Source of the DNA: Legionella qingyii | Lineage (GTDB): Bacteria > Pseudomonadota > Gammaproteobacteria > Legionellales > Legionellaceae | Direction: 5' to 3' | Length of the DNA stretch: 64,000 bases | Assembly (NCBI RefSeq): GCF_003184185.1 | Contig: NZ_QHJG01000020.1 | Span: 1 to 64,000 of the forward strand | Shown: piece by piece, positions 1-9,336 of the stretch | Layout: each line of letters starts with the position of its first letter | Position numbering within the stretch: the stretch's first letter is position 1 | The notes under the pieces: model-generated | Databases searched by the model: none | What the model was told of the DNA's origin: nothing | What the model saw: the letters and a program-made list of their open reading frames with translations, nothing else | Position numbers and translations under genes: made by a program

Positions 1-188
1 GAAATGCACTTGAGGCAGTAGTTAAGCCAGAACGCAAACGTGAATTAAAACAACTAATAAGCGAAGTGAGACCAGGGGAAATTATGGCTCCAGATGCACG
101 ACTTGGTTGGCTCCATAGAGTTAAGAAACTGATACCGGATCTTCCTGTACCCGAATTAGATTCGAGTTTGAAATATCCGAAAAAATAA
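1..188 (+). CDS. C-terminal end of an unknown protein (partial)
   Basis: The frame is open from the left edge and stops with TAA at 186-188, leaving about 61 residues. The visible tail is charged and ends in SSLKYPKK. It holds a run that reads RPGEIMAPDARLGWLHRVKK. I do not recognise the family, and the rest of the gene lies outside the window. A small MITE begins 15 bases after the stop. The call rests only on the open frame and its codon use, so it could also be the end of a degraded gene. Confidence 0.5.
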   Translation, partial: NALEAVVKPERKRELKQLISEVRPGEIMAPDARLGWLHRVKKLIPDLPVPELDSSLKYPKK

Positions 189-202
189 ATGTTTCTAAAA
201 TA

Positions 203-295
203 CTAGGCTCTATTGACATTTCATTTAATCCCACCTACTCCCCGCGCTTTATGCGCGAGGAGTAGGCTAATCAAGCAATGCTCAACAGCCCCTAG
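203..295. mobile_element. Short MITE copy (internally deleted) with CTAG ends
   Basis: The element begins CTAGGCTCTATTGACATTTC and ends CTCAACAGCCCCTAG, so the ends are inverted repeats flanked by CTAG. The centre is a strong hairpin (cctactccccgcg against cgcgaggagtagg). The two ends match the 161-164 bp elements at 9515-9675 and 63811-63974, but about 70 bp of their middle is missing. It carries no coding capacity. I infer a non-autonomous element moved by an IS5-like transposase, because CTAG fits the YTAR target duplication known for that group. Confidence 0.7.
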
Positions 296-405
296 AGATA
301 ATACATCCAAATTTGGTAAATTCTGAGTGATTTAGCTTATTTCCCCAGCTCAACAGAGATCAAAGAACTATTCAGACCCAAATATTAAATCTTTCGATAA
401 TCTAT

Positions 406-435
406 TTGACAATATCTAATACTAATTGTTAACAT
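406..435 (+). promoter_or_regulatory. Candidate sigma-70 promoter for the leader/MFS transcript
   Basis: A perfect TTGACA lies at 406-411. A TAACAT box follows at 430-435 after 18 bases. This would start transcription about 30 bases before the leader ATG at 474. Only the -35 box is a strong match, so the call is tentative. Confidence 0.4.
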
Positions 436-473
436 GATACAATTACCAATTTATTCCGCACTCTGTTTTATAT

Positions 474-584
474 ATGAACAATGGCTTCCAACATCACTTA
501 ACTTTAAACAGCTCTGTAGGGTTGATGGGTGCTATTGTTTCTGTCGTTTCTGTGGTGGTCGTGGTCTTTCTCTCCTCACCCTAG
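474..584 (+). CDS. Valine-rich leader peptide (36 codons), candidate attenuator peptide
   Basis: ATG at 474 opens 36 codons ending in TAG at 582-584. The second half reads GAIVSVVSVVVVVFLSSP, with eight valine codons (GTT, GTC and GTG mixed) between codons 22 and 31. It resembles the regulatory leaders of branched-chain amino-acid operons such as ilvBN and ilvGMEDA. The stop codon sits inside the 5' arm of a stem-loop (579-586 with 610-617), as expected if ribosome position controls RNA folding. The Shine-Dalgarno sequence before ATG474 is poor. The downstream gene is an MFS transporter of the type Legionella uses for amino-acid uptake, so valine-responsive control of transport is the natural reading. 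The function is inferred, not shown. Confidence 0.6.
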   Translation: MNNGFQHHLTLNSSVGLMGAIVSVVSVVVVVFLSSP

Positions 585-632
585 AGTTGCGTTTTTGATT
601 ATTCGGCCTCTCTAGGGAAAGGCCAAATAATC
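579..632 (+). promoter_or_regulatory. Overlapping stem-loops, candidate attenuator
   Basis: Stem A pairs CCCTAGAG (579-586) with CTCTAGGG (610-617). Stem B pairs GATTATTCGGCC (597-608) with GGCCAAATAATC (621-632), with one mismatch and a 12-base loop. The 3' arm of stem A lies in the loop of stem B, so the two compete or form a pseudoknot. Stem A's 5' arm overlaps the leader stop codon. No strong U-run follows stem B, so control could act on translation or on Rho rather than through a classic intrinsic terminator. Confidence 0.5.
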
Positions 633-669
633 AGGCGATACGACTTTAACTATTTTGAGGAGATCAACC

Positions 670-1962
670 TTGGAAACCGCACTAGATGCAAAAGCATCGC
701 AAAAACAAAAAACAATCACCAGTCGCGCTATTTTTATCATTAGCTTATGTGCAGCATTTTTATTTTATAAGTACATTCTCCAAAACTTTCCAAGTGTAAT
801 GCCTCAACAGTTGATGGATACATTTCACCTCCAAGGTTTAGGTCTTGGGGTTTTATCAGGAGTGTACTTCTGGACCTATCTTATCGTACCTCTATTTGTA
901 GGGATTATCCTCGACCATTACGGCACGAGATGGGTGACTACGGGAGCCATTTTTTGTTGTGCTTTTGGTATTTATATTTTTTCTCAGGCCCAGGAATTAA
1001 ATACCGCTATTTTGGGGCGTTCTTTAACGGGTGTAGGTGTTTCCTTTGCGTCCATTGCTTATTTCAAATTGGCAGCAGTATGGTTTCCCAAAAAATATTA
1101 TGCTTTACTGACCTCACTACTTGTTACTGCCGCCATGATCGGTGCAATTTTTGGACAAATGCCACTGGCATGGCTGGTTAGCCAAATAGGATGGAGAGCC
1201 AGTTTAGTTGATGTAGCCTGGATGGGAATAATCTTGGCTTTCTTGTTCTTATTTATTGTTAAAGATAAACCATCCGTTTCCATTGAAACATCACAATCAG
1301 ATACTCAGCATGCAACTAAAAATCCACATTTATGGCAAGATATTTTATTAATTGTAAAAAACAAACAAAACTGGTTGTTAACTGGATATAGTGGTTTAGC
1401 ATTTTCTCCCATCGTTATTTTTTGTGGTTTATGGGGAAATCCTTTTTTGCAAAAAGCATATCATTTAGATAAATTGGTTGCCCCCTCGCTCATTTCATTA
1501 GTATTTGTAGGATTAGCGATTGCATGTCCCTTATTTGCTTTATTTATTAATCGAATAAAAAATCGCTGCGCATTTATTTTTTACAGTACTTTGGTTTCTG
1601 CTTTATCGATTAGTTTGATAATCTTCGCTCATCCTATGCCAATTTGGCTACTGAGTGTATTGCTTTTTCTTTTCGGTTTTAGTTTAGGAGCATTTCCAAT
1701 AGTATTTGTAATTGGAAAAGAATCAAATCCGTTATATCTGGCGGGTACAGTAAGTTCTTTAATCAATGCCAGTGATGCTTTTTTGGATGCAATTACTGAG
1801 CCAGCAATAGGTAAGCTGCTTGATACTTTTAGTAACGCAGGTACTTCTCATGATTTTTCACTATTTAGTTATCATATTGCATTAGCTATTTTACCTTTAT
1901 ATCAAATAATTGGTGCATTTTTGATGCGATGGGTGAAAGATGAACATCATACGGTTCATTAA
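670..1962 (+). CDS. MFS transporter, Pht-like (probable amino-acid uptake)
   Basis: Inner-membrane major facilitator protein of about 430 residues with roughly 12 hydrophobic segments in two halves. The cytoplasmic loop after segment 2 carries the MFS signature DHYGTR. A long hydrophilic loop (around residues 200-230) separates the halves. TTG at 670 is the best start because GAGGAG at 657-662 is correctly placed before it; an in-frame TTG at 655 would put that site inside the gene. It lies downstream of a valine-rich leader peptide and competing stem-loops. Legionella Pht-family transporters supply amino acids inside phagosomes, and PhtJ has been linked to valine. Valine or another branched-chain amino acid is therefore the likely substrate, but the exact paralogue cannot be set here. 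A strong terminator follows. Confidence 0.8.
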   Translation: METALDAKASQKQKTITSRAIFIISLCAAFLFYKYILQNFPSVMPQQLMDTFHLQGLGLGVLSGVYFWTYLIVPLFVGIILDHYGTRWVTTGAIFCCAFGIYIFSQAQELNTAILGRSLTGVGVSFASIAYFKLAAVWFPKKYYALLTSLLVTAAMIGAIFGQMPLAWLVSQIGWRASLVDVAWMGIILAFLFLFIVKDKPSVSIETSQSDTQHATKNPHLWQDILLIVKNKQNWLLTGYSGLAFSPIVIFCGLWGNPFLQKAYHLDKLVAPSLISLVFVGLAIACPLFALFINRIKNRCAFIFYSTLVSALSISLIIFAHPMPIWLLSVLLFLFGFSLGAFPIVFVIGKESNPLYLAGTVSSLINASDAFLDAITEPAIGKLLDTFSNAGTSHDFSLFSYHIALAILPLYQIIGAFLMRWVKDEHHTVH

Positions 1963-1968
1963 GTATGC

Positions 1969-2009
1969 AATGAATCATTAAGTTTAATAAACTTAATGAT
2001 TCATTTTTT
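1969..2009 (+). terminator. Rho-independent terminator after the MFS gene
   Basis: A perfect 17-bp inverted repeat (AATGAATCATTAAGTTT at 1969-1985 against 1989-2005) with a 3-base loop is followed by a run of Ts. It starts 7 bases after the MFS stop codon. From here to 2256 I see no gene. Confidence 0.9.
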
Positions 2010-2256
2010 AATTATATTGGTGAATGGCTATTGTTTAGACACTGTGTTCGAATTCATATTAAACTTGACCTAGACTAAAGCTAGTCTAAATTTCTCATGG
2101 TCATAATCAGATAATTCACTGGGTATGTGGCTTCAAATAATAAGTTCTTTTAGTTCATTTTGTATTAACGCATATTAATCTGCTTTACTTCAACCTCCTC
2201 TGTAGATTGATTAATAAACTTTTTGATCGCTAAATTAATGAATTAAAATCAGATGA

Positions 2257-2607
2257 TTATTCAATACTCTCAACATGAACATAGACCCAAGCGAATACAC
2301 CTGAAGCCAACTTCACCTTGACTCGTTTATAGTCTGCTACCTCATATGAATCTGCCTTTTCTAACTCTTCGGTACTCACATCAAATACCATGCCTTCAAC
2401 ATTATCTGCGGCCCTTCCAGTATACGTAATGATGGGATGCTCTTGCTCACCACTCATAGCAATTACACAGGGGTCTTTAATCTTTACTTTGGACATACCA
2501 AATCCTGGCAGACTATCTACGGCCCCCTGCAATTTTCGTCCAAAATTACTCATTTGCACTGCTTCATAGCGCAAAGTGCCATAAGAAAATAGTTTCTCAG
2601 TATTCAT
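2257..2607 (-). CDS. Gamma-glutamylcyclotransferase (AIG2/GGCT-like) family protein
   Basis: A 116-residue cytoplasmic protein. It begins with the family signature FSYGTLR (residues 7-13), the glycine-rich substrate loop of the GGCT fold. The segment EELEKADSYE near residues 80-89 is placed like the region carrying the family's catalytic glutamate, and the chain ends in a beta-rich GVFAWVYVH strand. Family members act on gamma-glutamyl amides or amines, but the substrate here is unknown. The gene stands alone, with a plausible AGGTAAAG ribosome site before the ATG. Confidence 0.7.
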   Translation of the reverse strand: MNTEKLFSYGTLRYEAVQMSNFGRKLQGAVDSLPGFGMSKVKIKDPCVIAMSGEQEHPIITYTGRAADNVEGMVFDVSTEELEKADSYEVADYKRVKVKLASGVFAWVYVHVESIE

Positions 2608-2924
2608 CGCTTTACCTATATAAATAATGCTCGATTATCTGGTTTTTATTAATAATGACAAGATAAATATACTTGACCCGTTTCATAGAAAGTTCCAGTT
2701 TTGATTGAATCCCTTTTTTACTTTTAATGAGATGTGATTTATTAAAGATAATTCGATTATCATTGTCCAGCTGCATTTATATTTGGTATTCGTTCATTTA
2801 TAATCATCAAAGGTATCAATAAACTAACAGGCAAATTTTCAAACAAATAATATTGTCCAAATTGAGGCCCATTTTAAAACTTCAGAAAGAACAGAATTTA
2901 AGAAGAGACCAGCCCATCTAGTAT
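2608..2924. other. Intergenic stretch without a recognised gene
   Basis: This AT-rich gap separates the GGCT-like gene, whose promoter must lie here on the minus strand, from the end of the diguanylate cyclase gene. I found no convincing reading frame, RNA gene or repeat in it. Confidence 0.5.
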
Positions 2925-5846
2925 TTAGTGATTTCTATTTTGATTCACACTGGAGCTAGCTACTACTTTGTTACGACCCATTTTTTTTGCCTGATACAGT
3001 GCTTCATCTGCTTTTGATATTAAATCATCGACTCTTTTACCATCATAAGGATAAAAAGCGATACCGATTGATATGGTAACAGAAATAGGTTCTTCCTTAT
3101 TGATTTCAATTGTAAGTTTCTCGATCGACTCACGTAGTGCTTCCGCCTTTGTTTTGGCATGTTCCAAATTACTGGTTCGTAAATAAATCATAAATTCCTC
3201 ACCGCCCCAACGACATACCAAGTCATCCTCTCGACATATTTGCCTTATTTTTGTAGCAAATTCAAAAAGAACCTGGTCGCCAATCAAGTGACCATAGGTA
3301 TCATTTACTTTTTTAAAATAATCAATATCAATTAATAATAGAGCAAATGTGAACGGACAATCTTTCGATTTTAAAATTTCTTTTTGCAAGTATTCTTCAA
3401 AAAAACGTCGATTATAAATACCTGTTAAGCTATCTTGAGTAGATTGGGTTTTCAAGACATCATGAAGTTTAATATTGTAAAGACTCAGTGCAGACTGCTC
3501 GGAAATAATTTGTGCCAAAGCAATTAATCGTTGATTGTCTGTATTTACGCCAAACTCCACATAAAACAAACCTAACATTTCATTTTGGGCTAATAAAGGA
3601 AAGCAGGCATAGCTTTTAGGCTTTTTCCCAGCTTTTTTAATATGATTACACAATAACCCTTCAATTGTATCTGAAATATAATAGGATTGGTGTCGTAATA
3701 AAGACAAACAATCCTTAGAAGTAAAAAGAAATAAATTGGAAACGGGCTCACCCCAGCTTAAAACTCTACTAATCACGTTCAAATTATCTGATGAAATAAG
3801 ATAAACAATTCCAGATGTACCAGATAGGATACGTTTACTGTAATTTTTTATTATCTCAATCGCATCGTCCATGGAAAGACTGGATTGCAATAAACTCATT
3901 AATTCTTTCAATAACTCCAGTTCTTTATTTTGCATTTCAAGACTTTTGACGAGATTTTCAAGCTCTATTTTAGATTCCTCGAGTTTTCGTTCATTTTGGA
4001 TACGCTGATGGACATTAATTGCAAAATGACTTGCACCAATAAGATTACCATCTGAATCATGAATCGGATTATAATGTATTTCAAAGTCCAATCCGTCATA
4101 TCGTTTGTCTTTAAATGACTCAATCACAGTAAATGCGGAACCTTTAATTGCTTTTTTCCAAAGCGACATCGATTTTGTTTGATTCTCGGCGCTCATTTTC
4201 TGTAAAAGTACACTGAAATTCATACCAATTTCTAAATCAATTTTGAAAATACGATAAATTTCACATTTATACATTGTATTAAAAGCAATAAAATTGTAGT
4301 TCAAATCAATTGCAGCAACTAAATCATTACTGCCCTCAATAATTCCTTGCAAGCGTTCACGAGCATTTGCTAATTCTACTTGTGCTCGCTTTAACTTTTC
4401 AGAGTTCGCTCTTATAACCTGGAGGGTATAAATCAAAAATCCAGAGAGTACAGCCATGATTACTCCGATTATTAAGATCATGGCAGGGAAAAAAGAGGTA
4501 ATAACCTGTTCATAAAGTTCAATAGAAGGCCAAAGGCTTATTTTCCAAGTTTGACCATATGTAGGAAGAATAATAGTATGTTGCCAACTCGAATAAAATT
4601 TATTATCTCGAGCATTAGTATATAAAAGCCCTGAGGAGTCATAGATACTTAAATTATATCCTTGAATATCCATTTTCTTTAAAATTTCTTCTAAAAAAGT
4701 TTCTATATCAAGAATACCAACCATAAATCCTTGAAAATGATTGTCTTTATGCAATGGACTTAACAATAAGAATATCTTTTCTTGCCCGTCAAGTTCAAAC
4801 TGAGAACTCATTTGCAGTTCATTTTTTTCCAAACTTTTTAATAATTCTTTACGTCGACTGATATCATTGTATAGATTATATCGTTTTATCTGTTCATTAC
4901 CCTCCTCAGGGGTAATCCAGCGTACATTATATTTATTGTCTACCCATTCAATTGCGCGAAAACCTGGTTGATCATGAATATAGTGCATTACATCCGTATG
5001 CCATTCGCTTTCAGATGTTGTTTGATTACTTAGCCAGCGTTGAGCGATCCTGGAAAAATAGGACGTGAGCTCTTGCAAATGGGACTCAATCACATCTTCT
5101 ACATTTTCAACTTTTAACTCTAATAACATATTTAATGAATTTTCTTGGTTTTTTTTAGTGAACTGCCATCCTAAAATAGTGATGTTTAAAATGACAAAAA
5201 CGGTTATTAATGGAAGAGATATGCGAGAGTGTTTTATATTTTTTGAATTAATGTAAGAAATTATTCCCAGGCTTAAAAGGATTAGACCAACAGCAGTGGA
5301 AATTGAAATTTTCATCCATCGTCCAACACCAAAACGTGTTGTGAAATCAATAAAATGATCAGCCGCGGCGATAAATCCCAAACTTAAAATGAAGAATACA
5401 CCGAATAAACTCAGCCAAAGCCAATTAGTGGAAAAATTAAATGAAACAATTAAAAAACAAAGGGCAGTAATTATAAAACTCAAAGCAACACCAGGTGCCG
5501 CAGAGCCTGGATATTGAGTAGGGTCCAATACAAAAATTTTAATGAAAAATACATCTATACCCAGATTAACATTTATAATGTGCTCATATAAAACAAGTCC
5601 AGAAGATAATAAAAGAAAACAACTAAGAATTCGGCTGGTTTGCAATAATTTTTTATTTAAACAAATTAAAGATAGCCCTGATAAAATAAAACCCAAGGCT
5701 GTACCTGGTCTCATGAAGATATATCCAGGGAGATTTACTGATAAATGAGGATTGAAATACCAAGCAAATAAATCCAAAAGCCCCATGAGGGAACAAACTC
5801 CCCCAATTAAGTACGTTACAGTCCTATAGTATACTTTTCCATCCAT
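2925..5846 (-). CDS. Membrane sensor diguanylate cyclase (CHASE-PAS-GAF-GGDEF)
   Basis: A 973-residue inner-membrane protein predicted to make cyclic di-GMP. The first 220 residues hold about seven hydrophobic segments. A periplasmic CHASE-like sensor domain follows (about 230-450, with GFRAIEWVD and GFMVGILDIE), then another membrane segment, a coiled linker, a PAS domain (about 495-620), a second coil, a GAF-like domain (about 660-790) and a C-terminal GGDEF domain. The active-site loop is RWGGEEF with GGEEF at 881-885. The inhibitory RxxD site is intact as REDD at 872-875, five residues upstream, so product inhibition is likely. No EAL or HD-GYP domain follows. AAGGAAAAG precedes the ATG. 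The signal sensed is unknown. Confidence 0.88.
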   Translation of the reverse strand: MDGKVYYRTVTYLIGGVCSLMGLLDLFAWYFNPHLSVNLPGYIFMRPGTALGFILSGLSLICLNKKLLQTSRILSCFLLLSSGLVLYEHIINVNLGIDVFFIKIFVLDPTQYPGSAAPGVALSFIITALCFLIVSFNFSTNWLWLSLFGVFFILSLGFIAAADHFIDFTTRFGVGRWMKISISTAVGLILLSLGIISYINSKNIKHSRISLPLITVFVILNITILGWQFTKKNQENSLNMLLELKVENVEDVIESHLQELTSYFSRIAQRWLSNQTTSESEWHTDVMHYIHDQPGFRAIEWVDNKYNVRWITPEEGNEQIKRYNLYNDISRRKELLKSLEKNELQMSSQFELDGQEKIFLLLSPLHKDNHFQGFMVGILDIETFLEEILKKMDIQGYNLSIYDSSGLLYTNARDNKFYSSWQHTIILPTYGQTWKISLWPSIELYEQVITSFFPAMILIIGVIMAVLSGFLIYTLQVIRANSEKLKRAQVELANARERLQGIIEGSNDLVAAIDLNYNFIAFNTMYKCEIYRIFKIDLEIGMNFSVLLQKMSAENQTKSMSLWKKAIKGSAFTVIESFKDKRYDGLDFEIHYNPIHDSDGNLIGASHFAINVHQRIQNERKLEESKIELENLVKSLEMQNKELELLKELMSLLQSSLSMDDAIEIIKNYSKRILSGTSGIVYLISSDNLNVISRVLSWGEPVSNLFLFTSKDCLSLLRHQSYYISDTIEGLLCNHIKKAGKKPKSYACFPLLAQNEMLGLFYVEFGVNTDNQRLIALAQIISEQSALSLYNIKLHDVLKTQSTQDSLTGIYNRRFFEEYLQKEILKSKDCPFTFALLLIDIDYFKKVNDTYGHLIGDQVLFEFATKIRQICREDDLVCRWGGEEFMIYLRTSNLEHAKTKAEALRESIEKLTIEINKEEPISVTISIGIAFYPYDGKRVDDLISKADEALYQAKKMGRNKVVASSSVNQNRNH

Positions 5847-5962
5847 ATTCTTTTCCTTAGCTATAAAAAATAGTATAAGCCAAAGAAAAACTTATAGATA
5901 GAATTAGATGCCTCTATCGATACAGAAACGTAATTTAAAGCAAGAACTTAAAGAGTAAGCTA

Positions 5963-7372
5963 TTAGGAAGGACTCTCCTCTAAACTGTATTCATCTATAG
6001 CTAACAAAATTTTTTCTTCAAGAGACTTCGCTTTATTTAAAGGTTTATTCACTCCATTGATAATAATAGAAAAAATGAATGTTTTCTCATGTGGATTAAT
6101 AATAAAACCTGACAATGAAGATATATCATGCATTGAACCAGTCTTGGCATAAACTTTTTTCTCAAGCATGGTTTTCTTCATTCTGTCCTTTAACGTTCCT
6201 GAAACACCGGATTGAGGTAGTGCTTTGAAGAAAATATCTTTCATCGCTTGATCATGATAGAGATCGCTAAGCAAGACTACCATTTGCTCTGGGGTCACTA
6301 AATTATAACGAGTTCCCTCACCATCAACGATATCCACCTGCGACATATCCAGATGAGTGTGTTCCGATAATATTTTTTTAATTGCATAAGCACCTTCTTT
6401 ATGGGTTCCTTTTCCAGTTAGCGAATAACCAAGCTTTTTGGTAAGGCTGTTTGCATAGAGGTTGTCCGATTGTTGTAACATATGAGTAATCAGCTTACTC
6501 AGCGCTTTTGATTGATAACTCGCAATAAAATCCGTATCACCAGGAGATGTTCCGTTAATAATTTTACCTTTCAGCGCAATACTGTTTTTATTAAACGCTT
6601 TTTGGATCACTTGCTTTACTAATAACAAAGGATCAGGGATAGCAAGCTCTATTAATTTTGGATTTTTCTCCTGAATCATACATCCATATAAGCGAATGGT
6701 ATTATTGGGTTTGATTTCAAGATTCAAACTGCAATGATCTTTCCCCTCTTCTTTACTTACTGTTACTACTTCATTAACAACCGTCAGTGCTTTAAGTAGT
6801 GTTTTCGGTTTAATTTCGGTGGGTTTACCTAGTTCTTTCGCACTGATGAGTTCATAAGGCACTTTATTTTCATTCAATATTGCTGCTGTATCTGGAGCAG
6901 CGTAATACCACCCTAAATCGTCATAAGAAGTTCCACTTGGATAATTTGGAGTTTGATATTGTGAACTGTCAATTATTATATTTCCTTTTATGGAGCTTAT
7001 ATTATTCTTTTTCAAGTTCATCATTAATGAAGTTAAATTATCTGCAGTAAACGAAGGTGACCCTGTAAATTGAACATAGTAATCTTGATTTTTGCGAGAA
7101 AGCGTTGTTATAAAACGATAATCGGGTTTTAATTGGTATAGGGCTGCTGCAGCGGTAAATAACTTCATGCCACTAGCTGGAGAAAGTAATTTATCCGCAT
7201 TCCTGCTGTAAACTACCTGGCCAGTTTCCGCCTCTTTAATGAGAATACCAACGGTTGCATGTGGCAATTTTTGTGCAATAATCCCATCTATTTTCTCTGA
7301 AAGCGTTTGAGAATTTCCTATTTGATTGAAGAAAAAAGCGGCAAAGAAACATAAATAATTAGAATAGCGCAC
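5963..7372 (-). CDS. dacB: D-alanyl-D-alanine carboxypeptidase/endopeptidase, PBP4 type (S13 family)
   Basis: A periplasmic penicillin-binding protein that trims or cleaves peptidoglycan cross-links. The three active-site motifs are present: SGMK in SPASGMKLF, SDN in QQSDNLYAN and KTG in AKTGSMHD. The long insert between the first two motifs is typical of the S13 family. The N-terminus is a signal peptide (LCFFAAFFF). I prefer the GTG start at 7372, which has AGGG eight bases upstream and gives a classical short signal peptide. ATG at 7396 and TTG at 7432 are in frame but poorly served. The serine motif reads SGMK instead of the frequent STQK. It stands alone between the cyclase and a permease. 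Confidence 0.85.
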   Translation of the reverse strand: MRYSNYLCFFAAFFFNQIGNSQTLSEKIDGIIAQKLPHATVGILIKEAETGQVVYSRNADKLLSPASGMKLFTAAAALYQLKPDYRFITTLSRKNQDYYVQFTGSPSFTADNLTSLMMNLKKNNISSIKGNIIIDSSQYQTPNYPSGTSYDDLGWYYAAPDTAAILNENKVPYELISAKELGKPTEIKPKTLLKALTVVNEVVTVSKEEGKDHCSLNLEIKPNNTIRLYGCMIQEKNPKLIELAIPDPLLLVKQVIQKAFNKNSIALKGKIINGTSPGDTDFIASYQSKALSKLITHMLQQSDNLYANSLTKKLGYSLTGKGTHKEGAYAIKKILSEHTHLDMSQVDIVDGEGTRYNLVTPEQMVVLLSDLYHDQAMKDIFFKALPQSGVSGTLKDRMKKTMLEKKVYAKTGSMHDISSLSGFIINPHEKTFIFSIIINGVNKPLNKAKSLEEKILLAIDEYSLEESPS

Positions 7373-7530
7373 GGCATTTACCCTAATAAGATCCATGAAG
7401 TATAGCTTTACCGATTCAGAGCCGAAGTGCAACCCCTAATCCAAGTATTTTGGTCTACGCTTTTAAAAGTATATTTAGTTTGATATGGAAATATATGGAT
7501 GCTGCGTTTTATCCAACCAATGAAGTAGTT

Positions 7531-7740
7531 TTAATAAATGAGGCTCATCCATAGGTTCCTACATGCATCAATTAGCATCGATTCATAACTTTTAGCATCT
7601 GTATCTCCTTTAACCCAAGTGTTATACCCACTATGAGATACATCATCTATAAATTTATCAGCAGGAGTTTTCCTATCCCCTGTCCAAGAAACTCCGCTGC
7701 CATAAAATAAACCTGGGAAAATAAAATAAAGTGCAATCAT
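7531..7740 (-). CDS. Small hypothetical protein, doubtful
   Basis: A 69-residue frame lies just after the APC permease gene on the same strand. It begins with a hydrophobic stretch (MIALYFIFPGLFYG) and continues with a polar region rich in D, K and S. I do not recognise it. No good ribosome site precedes the ATG. It could be a short exported protein or the remnant of a larger gene. Confidence 0.3.
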   Translation of the reverse strand: MIALYFIFPGLFYGSGVSWTGDRKTPADKFIDDVSHSGYNTWVKGDTDAKSYESMLIDACRNLWMSLIY

Positions 7741-7755
7741 ATCATTGAAGAGTCT

Positions 7756-9336
7756 TTATGTAAGAATTTCATTCTTTATTACAGCATTTGACTCTTCTAC
7801 TATAGAAACAACATGCTTATGTCGTGTTGGACATAGCAATCTTTGAGATAAGTACAGAATCACGATACTTATGGGTAATAGACTCAAGAGATCAAAAGGA
7901 AACTTTAGAATACCTATGCCACCAAAAGCACCTAAATAGGAAACAACAAATATGGCAACCATGTAAGATAAGAACCAGTATAAAAGTGAACCATTATCCC
8001 AGGAGTTTCTGCGATGATAGATACAATAAATAAAAATACCAACGAGTAAAGCAATATCCAACTTCCATATGATCGAAAATCCGCACCAATAAAGCATTAA
8101 ATTACAAAAATAAAATGCAATATGCGAACAAAACAGTGCTCCTGCGAGCCTAAAGGGTCTCGGTGATAATGGCTGTAATTTACGCATTGCCAAAAGGCAT
8201 ATTGGACCAATACTGTAAGAAAGAATACTTGCAGAAGAAAGAAAAGCGACTAACTTCTGCCATCCTGGAAATGGGAGAAATGAAAACATTCCAACTAATA
8301 AATTTGCATAAAGAGTCACATAGGGGATTTTATGACGATTTACCTTTAAAAAGATTTTGGGTAAATGATCATTTAATGCCATTCCATATACAATTCGTGA
8401 AGTTGCAGCTGTATAAACCAAGGTTGTTCCAAAGGGAGAAAAAGCAGCATCTATCATCAGCAAAGTGGCTACAACCCCTAAACCTAAAAGCAAAGTTAAG
8501 CCCACTAAAGGTCCGCTATCTCCTGGATAACTCAGAGCTTGCCAACCCTGTGTTAAATATTTTTGTGGCACTGCAGCGATAAAACTTAGTTCCAGCATGA
8601 AATACAAAATAAATCCAATCAGTACAGCACCTAAAATAGCAAGGGGTATATTTCGTTGTGGATTTTTTACCTCTCCTGCTAATACCAAGCCATTTTGAAA
8701 TCCAGTAAAGGCAAAAGCAATACCTCCAGCTGAAAGTGCCGTAAAAATATTTACCCAACTTTCTTTATCTGACAAATTAATTTTGACGTTATCCAGCGTT
8801 GGTGCAACATGAAGCAAGGAAACGATTGCAATACTTGGTAATATAAATTTAATGATACTTGCATATTTATTACACTCAACAAGCAATTTAATTCCATAAG
8901 AGTTCAATATCACGACAAAGAGCATGATCACCATTGCTACAACATAGCCGTACCCAGAAAGTGTGAATGCTGTTGAATTTTTCACAATTAATATTGGAAA
9001 AAAATGACTTGAATACTGCAGAATTGCCTGTATTTCTATGGGAGTCATCACAACATAAGACAGCCATGATGTCCACGCAAATAAAAACCCAACTTCCTTC
9101 CCATGGGTAAAAGTAGGATAATTAGACATCCCTCCGGAGATCGGAAACATTGTACCAAGTTCACATAGCGGCAGAGCAATAAAGATCATAAAAACAGCAG
9201 CAATAATCCATGAAATTAATGAATTACTTCCCGCCATTTGGGCACTAATAAACGGGCTGAACAACCACCCGGATCCAATCATTCCGCCAGCAGAGGCAAT
9301 GAGAATATTAGCCGTTGAAATATCCCGTTTTAACAT
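7756..9336 (-). CDS. APC-superfamily amino-acid permease
   Basis: A 526-residue inner-membrane transporter with about 12-14 hydrophobic segments. The first helix has the unwound substrate-binding signature of the APC fold, ASAGGMIGSGWLF (about residues 14-26). Later segments keep family features such as GGIAFAFTGFQNGLVLAGEVKNP (about 204-226), where EVKNP is a hallmark. It probably imports an amino acid or exchanges related compounds; the substrate cannot be read from sequence. AGG followed by TTTTT precedes the ATG. A 335-base gap containing a MITE lies upstream. Confidence 0.85.
   Translation of the reverse strand: MLKRDISTANILIASAGGMIGSGWLFSPFISAQMAGSNSLISWIIAAVFMIFIALPLCELGTMFPISGGMSNYPTFTHGKEVGFLFAWTSWLSYVVMTPIEIQAILQYSSHFFPILIVKNSTAFTLSGYGYVVAMVIMLFVVILNSYGIKLLVECNKYASIIKFILPSIAIVSLLHVAPTLDNVKINLSDKESWVNIFTALSAGGIAFAFTGFQNGLVLAGEVKNPQRNIPLAILGAVLIGFILYFMLELSFIAAVPQKYLTQGWQALSYPGDSGPLVGLTLLLGLGVVATLLMIDAAFSPFGTTLVYTAATSRIVYGMALNDHLPKIFLKVNRHKIPYVTLYANLLVGMFSFLPFPGWQKLVAFLSSASILSYSIGPICLLAMRKLQPLSPRPFRLAGALFCSHIAFYFCNLMLYWCGFSIIWKLDIALLVGIFIYCIYHRRNSWDNGSLLYWFLSYMVAIFVVSYLGAFGGIGILKFPFDLLSLLPISIVILYLSQRLLCPTRHKHVVSIVEESNAVIKNEILT

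Noticed and set aside
597..640. Stem B as a classic intrinsic terminator
   Set aside because: The hairpin is strong but no U-run follows it, so I describe it only as part of a possible attenuator.
8163..8582. 139-codon plus-strand frame inside the APC permease gene
   Set aside because: It is antisense to a clear transporter gene with strong family motifs, and the translation is biased like a shadow frame.
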